Assembly: GCA_008080735.1 (NCBI GenBank)
Contig: SHMW01000001.1
Location: forward strand, 1 to 64,000
Length of the DNA stretch: 64,000 nt
Reading direction: 5' to 3'
Source of the DNA: Promethearchaeota archaeon
GTDB taxonomy: Archaea; Asgardarchaeota; Lokiarchaeia; Sigyniarchaeales; SOKP01
Made by a program: the position numbers and the translations under genes. Below, in pieces: positions 36,738 through 44,642 of the stretch; within the stretch, counting starts at the first letter, position 1, and every line of letters starts with the position of its first letter. The notes beneath the pieces are model-generated. The model did no database searches and was not told the DNA's origin. It worked only from the letters and a program-made list of their open reading frames with translations.

Positions 36738-37751
36738 CTAAACCTCTTCTGCGGTAAAGAATCTCTTTATCATTTCCAACGCAAGCATTCTAAATGCATC
36801 ATCGATATTTTCTCCCGTCTTTGCAGAGGTTTCTACATAAGAAACCTCTATTTCTTCCGCCAAGGCCTCTCCCTCCTCACGATTCACTTCTCTTTGATCT
36901 TCTAAATCAATTTTATTACCAACTAAAAGCAATGAAATCTTTGGAGTGACTTCTTTTATCTCCTCATACCAATTTTGAATATTCTCATAGGTTTTATGCC
37001 TCGTCACATCAAATACGAGAATGCCCGCTTCTGCGTTAGCCAGATATGATTTGCGTATTCGACGGAATTGGGTTTGCCCTGCTAAATCCCAGATGACGAA
37101 ACGCACGCTGGACTCAAGTCCTTCAAAATTACACTCCTTTTTCATAATGGAAGTGCCTATTGTGGCTTTATAGTCTTGCTGGAATGAATTCTCTACGAAT
37201 CTATGAACCATACTGGTCTTTCCAACCCCTCCATCCCCGCCTAAAATCAATTTAAACGCATATTCATCAGCTTTGGCTTTAATTTTTCGTAGTTTATCCA
37301 CACTTTTCTCGATTTCTCCGCTTTCTCTGCTAGTAATTATCTTGGGTATAACGGGGCTTACGGGACGTCCATCAAAAATTCGAGCTATTTTTTCGGCGGT
37401 TAAATATGCGACGGGAAACACAGGATCGATCATAGCTAACGCATCGAGAACCGTTACAAAGACCGCATGTTCACCTGCCTCACAAAATATAAGGCGGTAT
37501 TCATCTGTATCAAATGTTCCCGTGCCAAAAGATCCTGAACTGAATTCTTTCGTGATGCGATTAAGGACTGGCTCTACTAATGAGCTTAGTCCGCCCACAA
37601 CATCCTCTTCTACGGACTTGCCAGTAGTCCCCGAGACAGCATCCATAATTAGTCCTTCTCGGTTAACAATAATCGCCGCAACTAAATCCTCTTCGATTTC
37701 CTGACGATACCATTTTAAAAGCGCTTTTAATTTTTCCCTATCTACAGCCAT
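36738..37751 (-). CDS. Roadblock/LC7 domain fused to a Rab-like small GTPase
   Basis: A 337-residue two-domain protein. Residues 1-130 form a roadblock/LC7 module (AAIIVNREGLIMDAV, SLVEPVLNRITKEF, VFVTVLDALAMIDPVFPVAY). Residues 165-335 are a complete Ras-superfamily G domain: GGDGGVGKT (171-179), TIGTS switch I, WDLAGQ with the catalytic Gln (221-226), NKID (279-282) and ETSAK (307-311). No lipidation cysteine is present at the C-terminus. In eukaryotes roadblock proteins regulate Rag-type GTPases as separate subunits; here regulator and GTPase are one chain, a layout known from archaea and Asgards. Start ATG at 37751. It is monocistronic. Confidence 0.93.
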   Translation of the reverse strand: MAVDREKLKALLKWYRQEIEEDLVAAIIVNREGLIMDAVSGTTGKSVEEDVVGGLSSLVEPVLNRITKEFSSGSFGTGTFDTDEYRLIFCEAGEHAVFVTVLDALAMIDPVFPVAYLTAEKIARIFDGRPVSPVIPKIITSRESGEIEKSVDKLRKIKAKADEYAFKLILGGDGGVGKTSMVHRFVENSFQQDYKATIGTSIMKKECNFEGLESSVRFVIWDLAGQTQFRRIRKSYLANAEAGILVFDVTRHKTYENIQNWYEEIKEVTPKISLLLVGNKIDLEDQREVNREEGEALAEEIEVSYVETSAKTGENIDDAFRMLALEMIKRFFTAEEV

Positions 37752-37884
37752 TCTTTACTCACATTTGTATTTTATTTTTTGGAGGTACTGAAATAAGTAT
37801 TAAGATTATCTTCACTCGATACTCTTTTGAATTAAAATAAAAATGTTGGAATAAAAATTTATCTAATCTATTTAAATGGAATGT

Positions 37885-38685
37885 CTATTTTCCTTGGAAA
37901 TATGGTTTCCGTTTTTCTAAAAATGCACTCATTCCTTCTTGAGAATCCATAGTGGTAGAGGTCAACTTTAGATTTTTAAGCTCATCTTCTAAATGCTCGT
38001 TTAGCCAATTACCATATGAACGAAAAAATAATCGTTTGGTACTTCCATAGGCGATCGTTGGACCACTACTTATTTTAATAGCAACTTGTTTTACTCTCTC
38101 TAATAATTGGTCGTTGGAGGTTATTTCAGAAACTAATTGCGCTTGTTTTGCTTCATTCGCAGTGAGAGTTTTATTCAATAAGACCATTTCGTTCGCCAAA
38201 GATAAGCCTATAATTTTGGGCAAATGAAAGGTCAAGGATGAATCGGGCGACAATCCTACGTTTGTAAACGCTACGGAAAACCGAGCAGATTGCGAACAGA
38301 ATCTCAAATCACACGCACTTACCAGACTTAATCCCACTCCATAACACGCTCCATTCACAGCTGCGATACTCGGAGCGTTAAGATGTTTTAATAGTTTGAT
38401 GGCTTTATGAAATTTTCCCGCTAACTTATATAGGAAATCCGGATCATCCGAGCTTTTAAATTCAGCAAGGTCACCCCCAGCACTAAACGTTTTTCCCTTT
38501 CCCGTGATTATTAGTGAACGAATCTTGTTTGATTGTTTTGAAACCTCTTGTAATCCTATGGTAATATCCTCAGCCATTTGAGTATTTAACGCATTAAGAT
38601 TATCAGGGCGATTTAAATGGAGGATCGCAAAATTATTTTCTTCAAATAATTCCAATTCAATAGTATCAAGCTTCAAGTATATCAA
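37885..38685 (-). CDS. Enoyl-CoA hydratase/isomerase family protein
   Basis: A 266-residue crotonase-fold enzyme. FAILHLNRPDNLNALNTQMA, GKTFSAGGDLAEFK (oxyanion-hole Gly) and NGACYGVGLSLVSACDLRFC are typical. The first catalytic Glu of true hydratases (in GxxxGxG-E..) is not obvious in YGVGLSL, so hydration, isomerisation or another crotonase reaction are all possible. The start is TTG; two are available, 38685 and 38676, and GAGGA (about 38688-38692) suits 38676 better. It stands alone downstream of tRNA-Leu. Confidence 0.8.
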   Translation of the reverse strand: MIYLKLDTIELELFEENNFAILHLNRPDNLNALNTQMAEDITIGLQEVSKQSNKIRSLIITGKGKTFSAGGDLAEFKSSDDPDFLYKLAGKFHKAIKLLKHLNAPSIAAVNGACYGVGLSLVSACDLRFCSQSARFSVAFTNVGLSPDSSLTFHLPKIIGLSLANEMVLLNKTLTANEAKQAQLVSEITSNDQLLERVKQVAIKISSGPTIAYGSTKRLFFRSYGNWLNEHLEDELKNLKLTSTTMDSQEGMSAFLEKRKPYFQGK

Positions 38686-38804
38686 TTCCTCGTTATAGGT
38701 TCGTAATTTAAGGGAAGATAATATTATTTTAAAATTTACGTATAATAAAAAAAGCTTACTTCTTCCAGCATATTAGAGATTCATTATATTTCAAATCTGA
38801 GAAA

Positions 38805-38910
38805 TGCAGAGAGTGGGATTCGAACCCACGTACTCCTATGAGACTAGAGCCTCGGTCTAGCGCCGTTAGCCACCCGATTAGGTGTTTTGGCCAGGCTTGG
38901 CGATCTCTGC
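38805..38910 (-). tRNA. tRNA-Leu (GAG) with a 21-base intron in the D loop
   Basis: On the minus strand, GCAGAGA pairs with TCTCTGC and the discriminator is A. The anticodon stem CTAGA/TCTAG carries loop CCGAGGC, anticodon GAG, with C at position 33 instead of the near-universal U. A long variable arm (CTC ATAG GAG) marks it as type II. The D arm GCC...GGC contains 21 extra bases (about 38866-38886). Exon GGCC can pair with intron GGCT, and CACC with GGTG inside the intron, giving a bulge-helix-bulge-like fold. Mature length would be 85. Confidence 0.87.
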
Positions 38911-39002
38911 ATATGAAGTAAGAATATTTCGAGGTAAAAACTAATCGTGATTTTTATAGTTAAAAAACCTTAATTAATTTTTTTTTTCTCTCGCAGAAAG
39001 CC

Positions 39003-39019
39003 ATGTCCTTTAAGGGCAT
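39003..39019. repeat. IS200/IS605-type end hairpin (possible left remnant)
   Basis: ATGTCC-TTTAA-GGGCAT is a 6-bp hairpin with a TTTA-containing loop, like the hairpin near a TnpB element end and similar in design to the one at 39447-39466. It may mark the other end of a shrunken element, or be chance. Confidence 0.35.
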
Positions 39020-39078
39020 AGATGAATGCGTGTAAAAATCACTAAACTCAGGCAGGTATACCCTTTTTATCCTATTTC

Positions 39079-39363
39079 ATGTATTTATCTATAATGGAAT
39101 ATCGAAAAGAGCCCCTTAGGGTCTATTCCCTCATCTATGACTTAATCGTTATAGGAAAACACCGTCATCCAGTGTGTATAAAAGAGACCGGGAGGAGTGG
39201 AGTTCTAAAAAGAAGGATTCTTGACCTATCAAAGAATTTTGAGGGAAAGGTGGTGGAAATCGAATGTGGCACGCATTATCACCGAGACAAGAACACCTCT
39301 ACTAATATTGAAAAAGAAGGAATACCCCTCTTAGAGGAAAGAGGTATCATCGTCATTTCATGA
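39079..39363 (+). pseudogene. Decayed TnpB (IS200/IS605 family), C-terminal remnant
   Basis: A 94-codon frame whose end, IECGTHYHRDKNTSTNIEKE (then GIPLL), matches the last zinc-finger/RuvC-III part of TnpB, where CGxxHDRDxNAAxNIxxxG is the pattern. YDLIVIGKHRH could be the RuvC-II strand, normally ending in a catalytic Glu that is here Gly. The two-Cys knuckles and most of the protein are gone, so it is inactive. No TnpA transposase is present. Structured sequence downstream (39368-39466) fits the guide-RNA part of such elements. The element sits between tRNA-Leu and polC. Confidence 0.65.
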
Positions 39364-39480
39364 CCGTCCGTAGGGACTACGGGAAGTTATGCTTGTGGAG
39401 ATCGTGTAAGACACCATTTAGGTGCGATGGGCAAGGAAGCAAGAATCCAGCTCCTTTAGGGGCTGGGAGCTCACCTATTC
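39364..39480 (+). ncRNA. Omega-RNA-like right end of the TnpB remnant
   Basis: After the TnpB remnant come CCGTAG-GGA-CTACGG (39368-39382, perfect 6 bp), CACC-ATTTA-GGTG (about 39412-39424), and CCAGCTCC-TTTA-GGGGCTGG (39447-39466, 8 bp with two G-T or GC pairs). In IS200/IS605 elements such hairpins at the right end form the omega RNA scaffold, and the sequence just past the end is the guide. Whether it is transcribed is unknown. Confidence 0.45.
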
Positions 39481-39515
39481 CATCAGAGAAATGGTTTAAC
39501 GGTAAATTAAGGAAT

Positions 39516-42500
39516 TTAAAAAAAGTCTGATAATTTTTGTTGTTTTATACGGGGATTATTTGTGAGACTGCTGACATACTCCTCAATGAGTTCCATTCGT
39601 TGGCACGTGTACTCATCAAGATTAAAATCCTCGCATAATTTCAATGCGCGTGGGATATATTTTTCAATTCCTCCCCGATTTACCGTGAGGATGACATTTC
39701 CTCCGCATTTAGGGCACTTACCCATATTTGATAGGGGGGGTCTGCGGTACTTGGTATTGCATTTAACGCACCGAAATTCTTGAAGGGAAAATTTTCTGAG
39801 ATTTCCTAATATATCAGGATTGAAATGACTGGATAAAATCTTTTTTGCTACTGCTTTCGCCTCAACCGACTGGATAATCTTCGCTAGATGTAATTGCGCC
39901 TCGATTTTTTCGTCCATTGATTCGTGCAATTTATAGGCTGTTGTTGTTGGACCAGCATTGATATCATCAGTCGGAATATTATAGCCGATATGTTCATATT
40001 GACCTTCTGTACCCAAGCGATTCTTTACCAAATCCATAATCTCCTCTATTTCGTTTGGAGAAGCATAGCGCTCGGTAGCCTCATAAAATTCTAAGGGATA
40101 CTGAAATAAAGTATCTACGTTATGTGCTTCTGTATCTATCTCTTTCGGGTCTAAAAATGTACCAATAACCAGTGTTGCATCCATCCTACCACCGATCTTA
40201 CTGGGAAGATAGTGTCGGGAGAAGTTAAGCAAGGGATCTAAGAGGAGCATTATACCATCCTCGTCACCGTCACACTGATGGGTCACTATATTATCATTTA
40301 CTAATACTGAATGATAATTTTTAGCGTGTAATGAATATACAAATTCTTCTTTAGAGTGTATTTCTTCGATATCTTTTATCCTTAATAATGCATGTTTTTT
40401 GTAGGTATCTTCTGGTCTTGTTTTCATCGTTTTTATGATATATCTTAAGCCATCCGAATTCTTTTTTGACGTGAAACCAACTTTTTGCCGAAATTTAACG
40501 ACATTCGTTCCTTGGATTGATAATTCATACTCGGTATTGCTATCTCTTTTAGATCGGGATAGTGCGCTAAATATTCCAAATCTTAATAACATTAAATCCA
40601 AATCCTGAATGAGCTTCGAACTAAATGAAGAACACACTACTTTCTTATGATTCATATCAAGTCCCGCATCACTACTAAAATAAGCGGCTAAGAGATATTG
40701 TATTTTTTCTTTCGGTAGATTATAAAACACAGAAGGAATGCTTTTTCTTCTTGCTTTATTTTTAAATCCTAATATCTCTTTGAAAAAATAATACAGAATT
40801 CGATTTGAAATTGTAATTCTCTTTTTATTAATATTAGGACCAAAATCATTTCCAAATGAATGGGAGATCGAATTTAATATATCATTTCTAAGTTCATTTT
40901 CACTAAAAAAGAAACTGATTTTATACTTATCTTTGCTCTTTTGATAAAATCCTTTTGCGATATAATAACCGCAGATTTTCAAAAGCGATTCATCAACTCG
41001 GATATATCTATTTAATTGTATATCTTCTTGTTTGAATCCGAGGATACAATCTGGAACATCTTTCATTGAAAGATTATGAAGATTTAACAGGTTAATCAAA
41101 ACATCAAATGGAATTGAATCCCGTGAGCTATAATAAGTTTTTAATATTTTTTTACTTATTTTTAATTTTCTTGCCGTTTCTTTTAATCCCAATATTGAAA
41201 CTAATTCAGTAACAAAATCTTTTATCCCTATAATCATCAATTCTCTCCAAATCTTTTTAAATTTCTCATTCCTGAATTCATAGATTAGATCAATAAACTC
41301 CTTATCTATTACTTGGAAATCCATTCTTGGAAGTAAAAATTTGTCGGTTTTTTTAACTTCAAAAGCCTTCTTCTCAATAAGCTCTCCTTTAGAGTATACT
41401 ATAACTGGATGGTTTAAGGTGGTTTGAAAACTGCGTCCGTTATATAATTTAAAATTTATGAGGTGATTAGAATTGGGAATTTTTAAGACGTTTTTGATAT
41501 TGGTTTTTTTTATTTGGTTTGATTTAGTATCAAATGAATATACTTGAATATTTTCTATTGCCTTTTTTTTAACGTAAACCATTTTATCAAAATACTCTTC
41601 AAAGAAATGGTTTTCGTAAAGTTCTTTTAAAGTAATCTTTTTTACTCTTTGATTAATATCAACAAGAATGGTGGTATTGCCCGGAAAGCAATTTCTCCGC
41701 TTCGAAGCATGCCAGAATGGATGAGCGTAGATAGATCGAGCGGGACTAAATCCTAGCACTCGTCCTATAATTCCGGCACTGGTATGCGGCGCTAATCCTA
41801 CAACCAAATGCCCGATAAGATCGGATTTCGAATCCACATGATAATAGCGTGGCATTTGATAAAAGAGGTCTAATTCGTCATCCAAAAAATTGGCAACTTT
41901 TACCAGATACTCGGCGCAATCATCCGATAATATTACATCTTGAACTTTTATTTCTATAATTTGATCCCGAGAGTGAAGTGGTGCTCCTTTATAGTCGTAG
42001 TTATATCCTAATTCTCTTAATTGTTTGAGGGTTATTCCGATCTCACTCGGTTTAAAATGAGTAAGAGGAATATCTGTGGCGTCATATCGGATCTCCGCAG
42101 TTTTATAAACAAGTACGCCATTCTCTGCCCTAAGGATACCCTTTTCTATGGGTTCTGGCACCTTATATCGGTTTGTAAGCCCAAAAATACCCTTCATCTT
42201 GTCCGGAAGCGCAAGATTTAGGGATTTCACGATTTTTCTGAGGTGTTTGTCGATATTGAAAAGTGCCTCTTCTGAATAATCTAATCGACTTTGACATTGA
42301 GGACATTCTTCATAGCTCGTATCGAATAATTTACGACATTTGGTGCATATTTTTTGTAATTGGGTATGTGTACCGCAATTTGAACATTTATTAAAAATGG
42401 TGACTTTACCACAGTTCAGACATTTTTTTCTGCATACATCAATTTTCACTTTGCGGAGTTCTACAGCTTTTTCCACGAGCCGAGAGTTGCCCACTTCATC

Positions 42501-44372
42501 GCTCAAAGGAAAAAGTGTATGAATTCCTTTCATACTTTTTCGTTCAGATTTCTCAGGTCGCCCCATACGCGAGCCCATGTAATAGGGGGCTTTGTTTTTT
42601 ATTTTAATTGAACTTTGCTTGTAAAAATAAGAAAAAACCGTAATATCTTCATCGGTTTCAATGATATTTTGACTTTTTAAATTAAAGATTTCAATATACA
42701 CCGAATCCATTGCCTTACTGAAATAGATCGAATCTCCTTTTACTTTATGAATTATTAAAGCTTTTTCTAAGATGCCTTTAATCTCTTGTTCATTTTTCAA
42801 TTCTATCGACTTATCGGACTTTGAATATGCCATTAAAAATGCTTTATGCAGGAGTTTTAACTCATCTAATTTAAGATTCCCCCAAAAATCTGTATAAGTT
42901 GGATGCAAGGGAATGTTAAAATCCATTGAAATCTTGAGAGCGTGTTCTGCCATAGGGATATTGGAAAATGGATTATTTACAAGCTTCTCCAATTCAGGAC
43001 TTTCAATCTTTCGTTCCTCCAATACCTTTTTGAGATCAAGAACCCACCATTCTTCCACATAACCAGAAGGGAGTAGTTTATGATTATTTTCGGCGAATTC
43101 TCCATATCCAAACAATATGTCTCCGAGAAAAAGGATTTTTTCAATTTTTGGGAACAATTTCTTGGCCATCTGCATTGAGCTCACCCTGATTACGTCACCA
43201 TTTTTCAGTTTGACAATTGGGGGTTCTATACCAGAGACAGGACAAATACTAGTGCTTTTTCCCGGTCTCTCTATGCGTAGTTGAGTTCCGATTGCAACAA
43301 AATTATCCAATAGAACCATCGTCGCGGGATGAAATCCTCCCGCGGCTAGTCCGGTATTCCTTGATCGTCCATATCGTATTCTATGACCACCCACTTTTGA
43401 AGGATAGCTAAAAACAGGTCTTCCTGCAATAATATCAGCTACATATTTTGAATTGGGAGTTATTTTGTTGTTATTTTGGTTTTCTTCTTGAGTTTTTTCT
43501 TTTTTATCTTGATCAGAATTCTTTTGGGCCACTTTCTTTAACTCCTTTAACCATTCCCATCCTTCAAGATTCATTTTGTTCGCTATTTTGAGGAGCTTGG
43601 GAGCTTTAAGTAAAATGCCATCATTCAAGACCAAACATGCGCCTCCTCTGATGCTATTGGTCTCAACACGAGGTAGATCTCTAAATGCCGAAACTTCTTC
43701 ATTTTCCGTGGAATCTCCATTTATTTCTATAGGTAAATGATCAACAGCAAAACGAATCTCATTGTTAGAGGAGGGGTATTGTAAATGTACTCTTCGGTCG
43801 TATAACTTTACTTCTTCCACATATCTTCCAATTTCTCCATCTGTTGCCTTATACTTGGGAATACTTGATTTTCTTCTAACAAAATCTGCGATAAGCACAC
43901 ATAATCCCGCAGTCGTCCCTCCAGCAGCACGTATAGGTCCCGCAAAGTATAAGGAAAGATATTTTTTTCCCTCATGATCGGTCCGTATCGAAATCTTTGA
44001 AATCCCTTCTAGAGGTGCACTGACGACACCCATAGTTTTAATTGCGAGCCCCACTCTGATTGCTCTATCAACACGATCATTTAAATCCTCAATATTTCCA
44101 ATTTTCTTATCTAAAATATCAGATACCACTTTAAATACAATCTCATCATCAGTTTTTCCTTTTTCTTTTAAAGTTCTGATTATGTTCGCTACTCCTTTCG
44201 GTCCAACTAATTTCTCAACTCTTCCAGCTAAATCTTTTGCTTGGGGAGATTCAATATATTTTTCTGGATCCATTCCTAGCTCCCGAGCTTGACTTGCGAT
44301 ACGATAACAATTATCCACTTCCTTTTGGATCTCTTCCATATATCGATCCATTTCCTCGCTCATTTCAACCAT
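39516..44372 (-). CDS. polC: DNA polymerase D large subunit DP2, with intein
   Basis: The catalytic subunit of the archaeal replicative PolD, an open frame of 1618 residues; minus the 472-residue intein it is about 1146, as usual. The N-terminal part (GPIRAAGGTTAGLCVLIADF and following) and the mid zinc fingers (CLNCGKVTIFNKCSNCGT, CTKCRKLFDTSYEECPQC) are in place. The double-psi barrel motif reads RRN|CDGDEDGIMLLLD; the intein is inserted just before CDGDED. A second zinc ribbon (CVKCNTKYR...CPKCGG) lies near the end, and the last residues QQKLSDFF form a PCNA-binding PIP box. The small subunit DP1 gene is divergent 270 bases away. Confidence 0.97.
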   Translation of the reverse strand: MVEMSEEMDRYMEEIQKEVDNCYRIASQARELGMDPEKYIESPQAKDLAGRVEKLVGPKGVANIIRTLKEKGKTDDEIVFKVVSDILDKKIGNIEDLNDRVDRAIRVGLAIKTMGVVSAPLEGISKISIRTDHEGKKYLSLYFAGPIRAAGGTTAGLCVLIADFVRRKSSIPKYKATDGEIGRYVEEVKLYDRRVHLQYPSSNNEIRFAVDHLPIEINGDSTENEEVSAFRDLPRVETNSIRGGACLVLNDGILLKAPKLLKIANKMNLEGWEWLKELKKVAQKNSDQDKKEKTQEENQNNNKITPNSKYVADIIAGRPVFSYPSKVGGHRIRYGRSRNTGLAAGGFHPATMVLLDNFVAIGTQLRIERPGKSTSICPVSGIEPPIVKLKNGDVIRVSSMQMAKKLFPKIEKILFLGDILFGYGEFAENNHKLLPSGYVEEWWVLDLKKVLEERKIESPELEKLVNNPFSNIPMAEHALKISMDFNIPLHPTYTDFWGNLKLDELKLLHKAFLMAYSKSDKSIELKNEQEIKGILEKALIIHKVKGDSIYFSKAMDSVYIEIFNLKSQNIIETDEDITVFSYFYKQSSIKIKNKAPYYMGSRMGRPEKSERKSMKGIHTLFPLSDEVGNSRLVEKAVELRKVKIDVCRKKCLNCGKVTIFNKCSNCGTHTQLQKICTKCRKLFDTSYEECPQCQSRLDYSEEALFNIDKHLRKIVKSLNLALPDKMKGIFGLTNRYKVPEPIEKGILRAENGVLVYKTAEIRYDATDIPLTHFKPSEIGITLKQLRELGYNYDYKGAPLHSRDQIIEIKVQDVILSDDCAEYLVKVANFLDDELDLFYQMPRYYHVDSKSDLIGHLVVGLAPHTSAGIIGRVLGFSPARSIYAHPFWHASKRRNCFPGNTTILVDINQRVKKITLKELYENHFFEEYFDKMVYVKKKAIENIQVYSFDTKSNQIKKTNIKNVLKIPNSNHLINFKLYNGRSFQTTLNHPVIVYSKGELIEKKAFEVKKTDKFLLPRMDFQVIDKEFIDLIYEFRNEKFKKIWRELMIIGIKDFVTELVSILGLKETARKLKISKKILKTYYSSRDSIPFDVLINLLNLHNLSMKDVPDCILGFKQEDIQLNRYIRVDESLLKICGYYIAKGFYQKSKDKYKISFFFSENELRNDILNSISHSFGNDFGPNINKKRITISNRILYYFFKEILGFKNKARRKSIPSVFYNLPKEKIQYLLAAYFSSDAGLDMNHKKVVCSSFSSKLIQDLDLMLLRFGIFSALSRSKRDSNTEYELSIQGTNVVKFRQKVGFTSKKNSDGLRYIIKTMKTRPEDTYKKHALLRIKDIEEIHSKEEFVYSLHAKNYHSVLVNDNIVTHQCDGDEDGIMLLLDPLLNFSRHYLPSKIGGRMDATLVIGTFLDPKEIDTEAHNVDTLFQYPLEFYEATERYASPNEIEEIMDLVKNRLGTEGQYEHIGYNIPTDDINAGPTTTAYKLHESMDEKIEAQLHLAKIIQSVEAKAVAKKILSSHFNPDILGNLRKFSLQEFRCVKCNTKYRRPPLSNMGKCPKCGGNVILTVNRGGIEKYIPRALKLCEDFNLDEYTCQRMELIEEYVSSLTNNPRIKQQKLSDFF
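40275..41690 (-). other. Intein in DP2 with LAGLIDADG endonuclease, ending in Gln
   Basis: A 472-residue intein, residues 895-1366. It begins with Cys (CFPGNTTILVDINQ, TGC at 41688-41690). Block B is FQTTLNHPVIVYSKG. The endonuclease motifs are LLKICGYYIAKG and LLAAYFSSDAG; the first has lost its usual acidic residue (AKG), so cutting may be impaired. It ends VTHQ (Gln at 40275-40277) rather than HN, followed by extein Cys. A C-terminal Gln also occurs in known PolD inteins, which still splice. Confidence 0.93.
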
Positions 44373-44549
44373 TCGGAATAAACCTCTCTAAATTTTATGA
44401 AGATCATATGCTATACTTATATTATGTTATAAATCGAAATCATCATTAAACTCTAATTATTAATGGATTATTTTTCTTTTAATATTGAAAGAGATAGCCG
44501 AAATGTTGATTTATTCTGAATAATATTAATCTTTCTCTCTCTCAATATT

Positions 44550-44608
44550 TAAAGAAAAAGATATTTTTTCTTTAATAAGAAATAATAAAACTATGTCTTC
44601 AACATAGT
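44550..44608. repeat. Two inverted repeats between polC and polB
   Basis: AAAGAAAAA (44550-44558) and TTTTTCTTT (44564-44572) form a perfect 9-bp inverted repeat. ACTATGT-CTTCA-ACATAGT (44590-44608) is a perfect 7-bp hairpin ending 34 bases before the DP1 ATG. They lie in the shared upstream region of the two PolD genes; an operator or 5'-UTR structure is possible. Confidence 0.5.
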
Positions 44609-44642
44609 AATTATTAATTATTAATACAAGGAAATTGAACTA

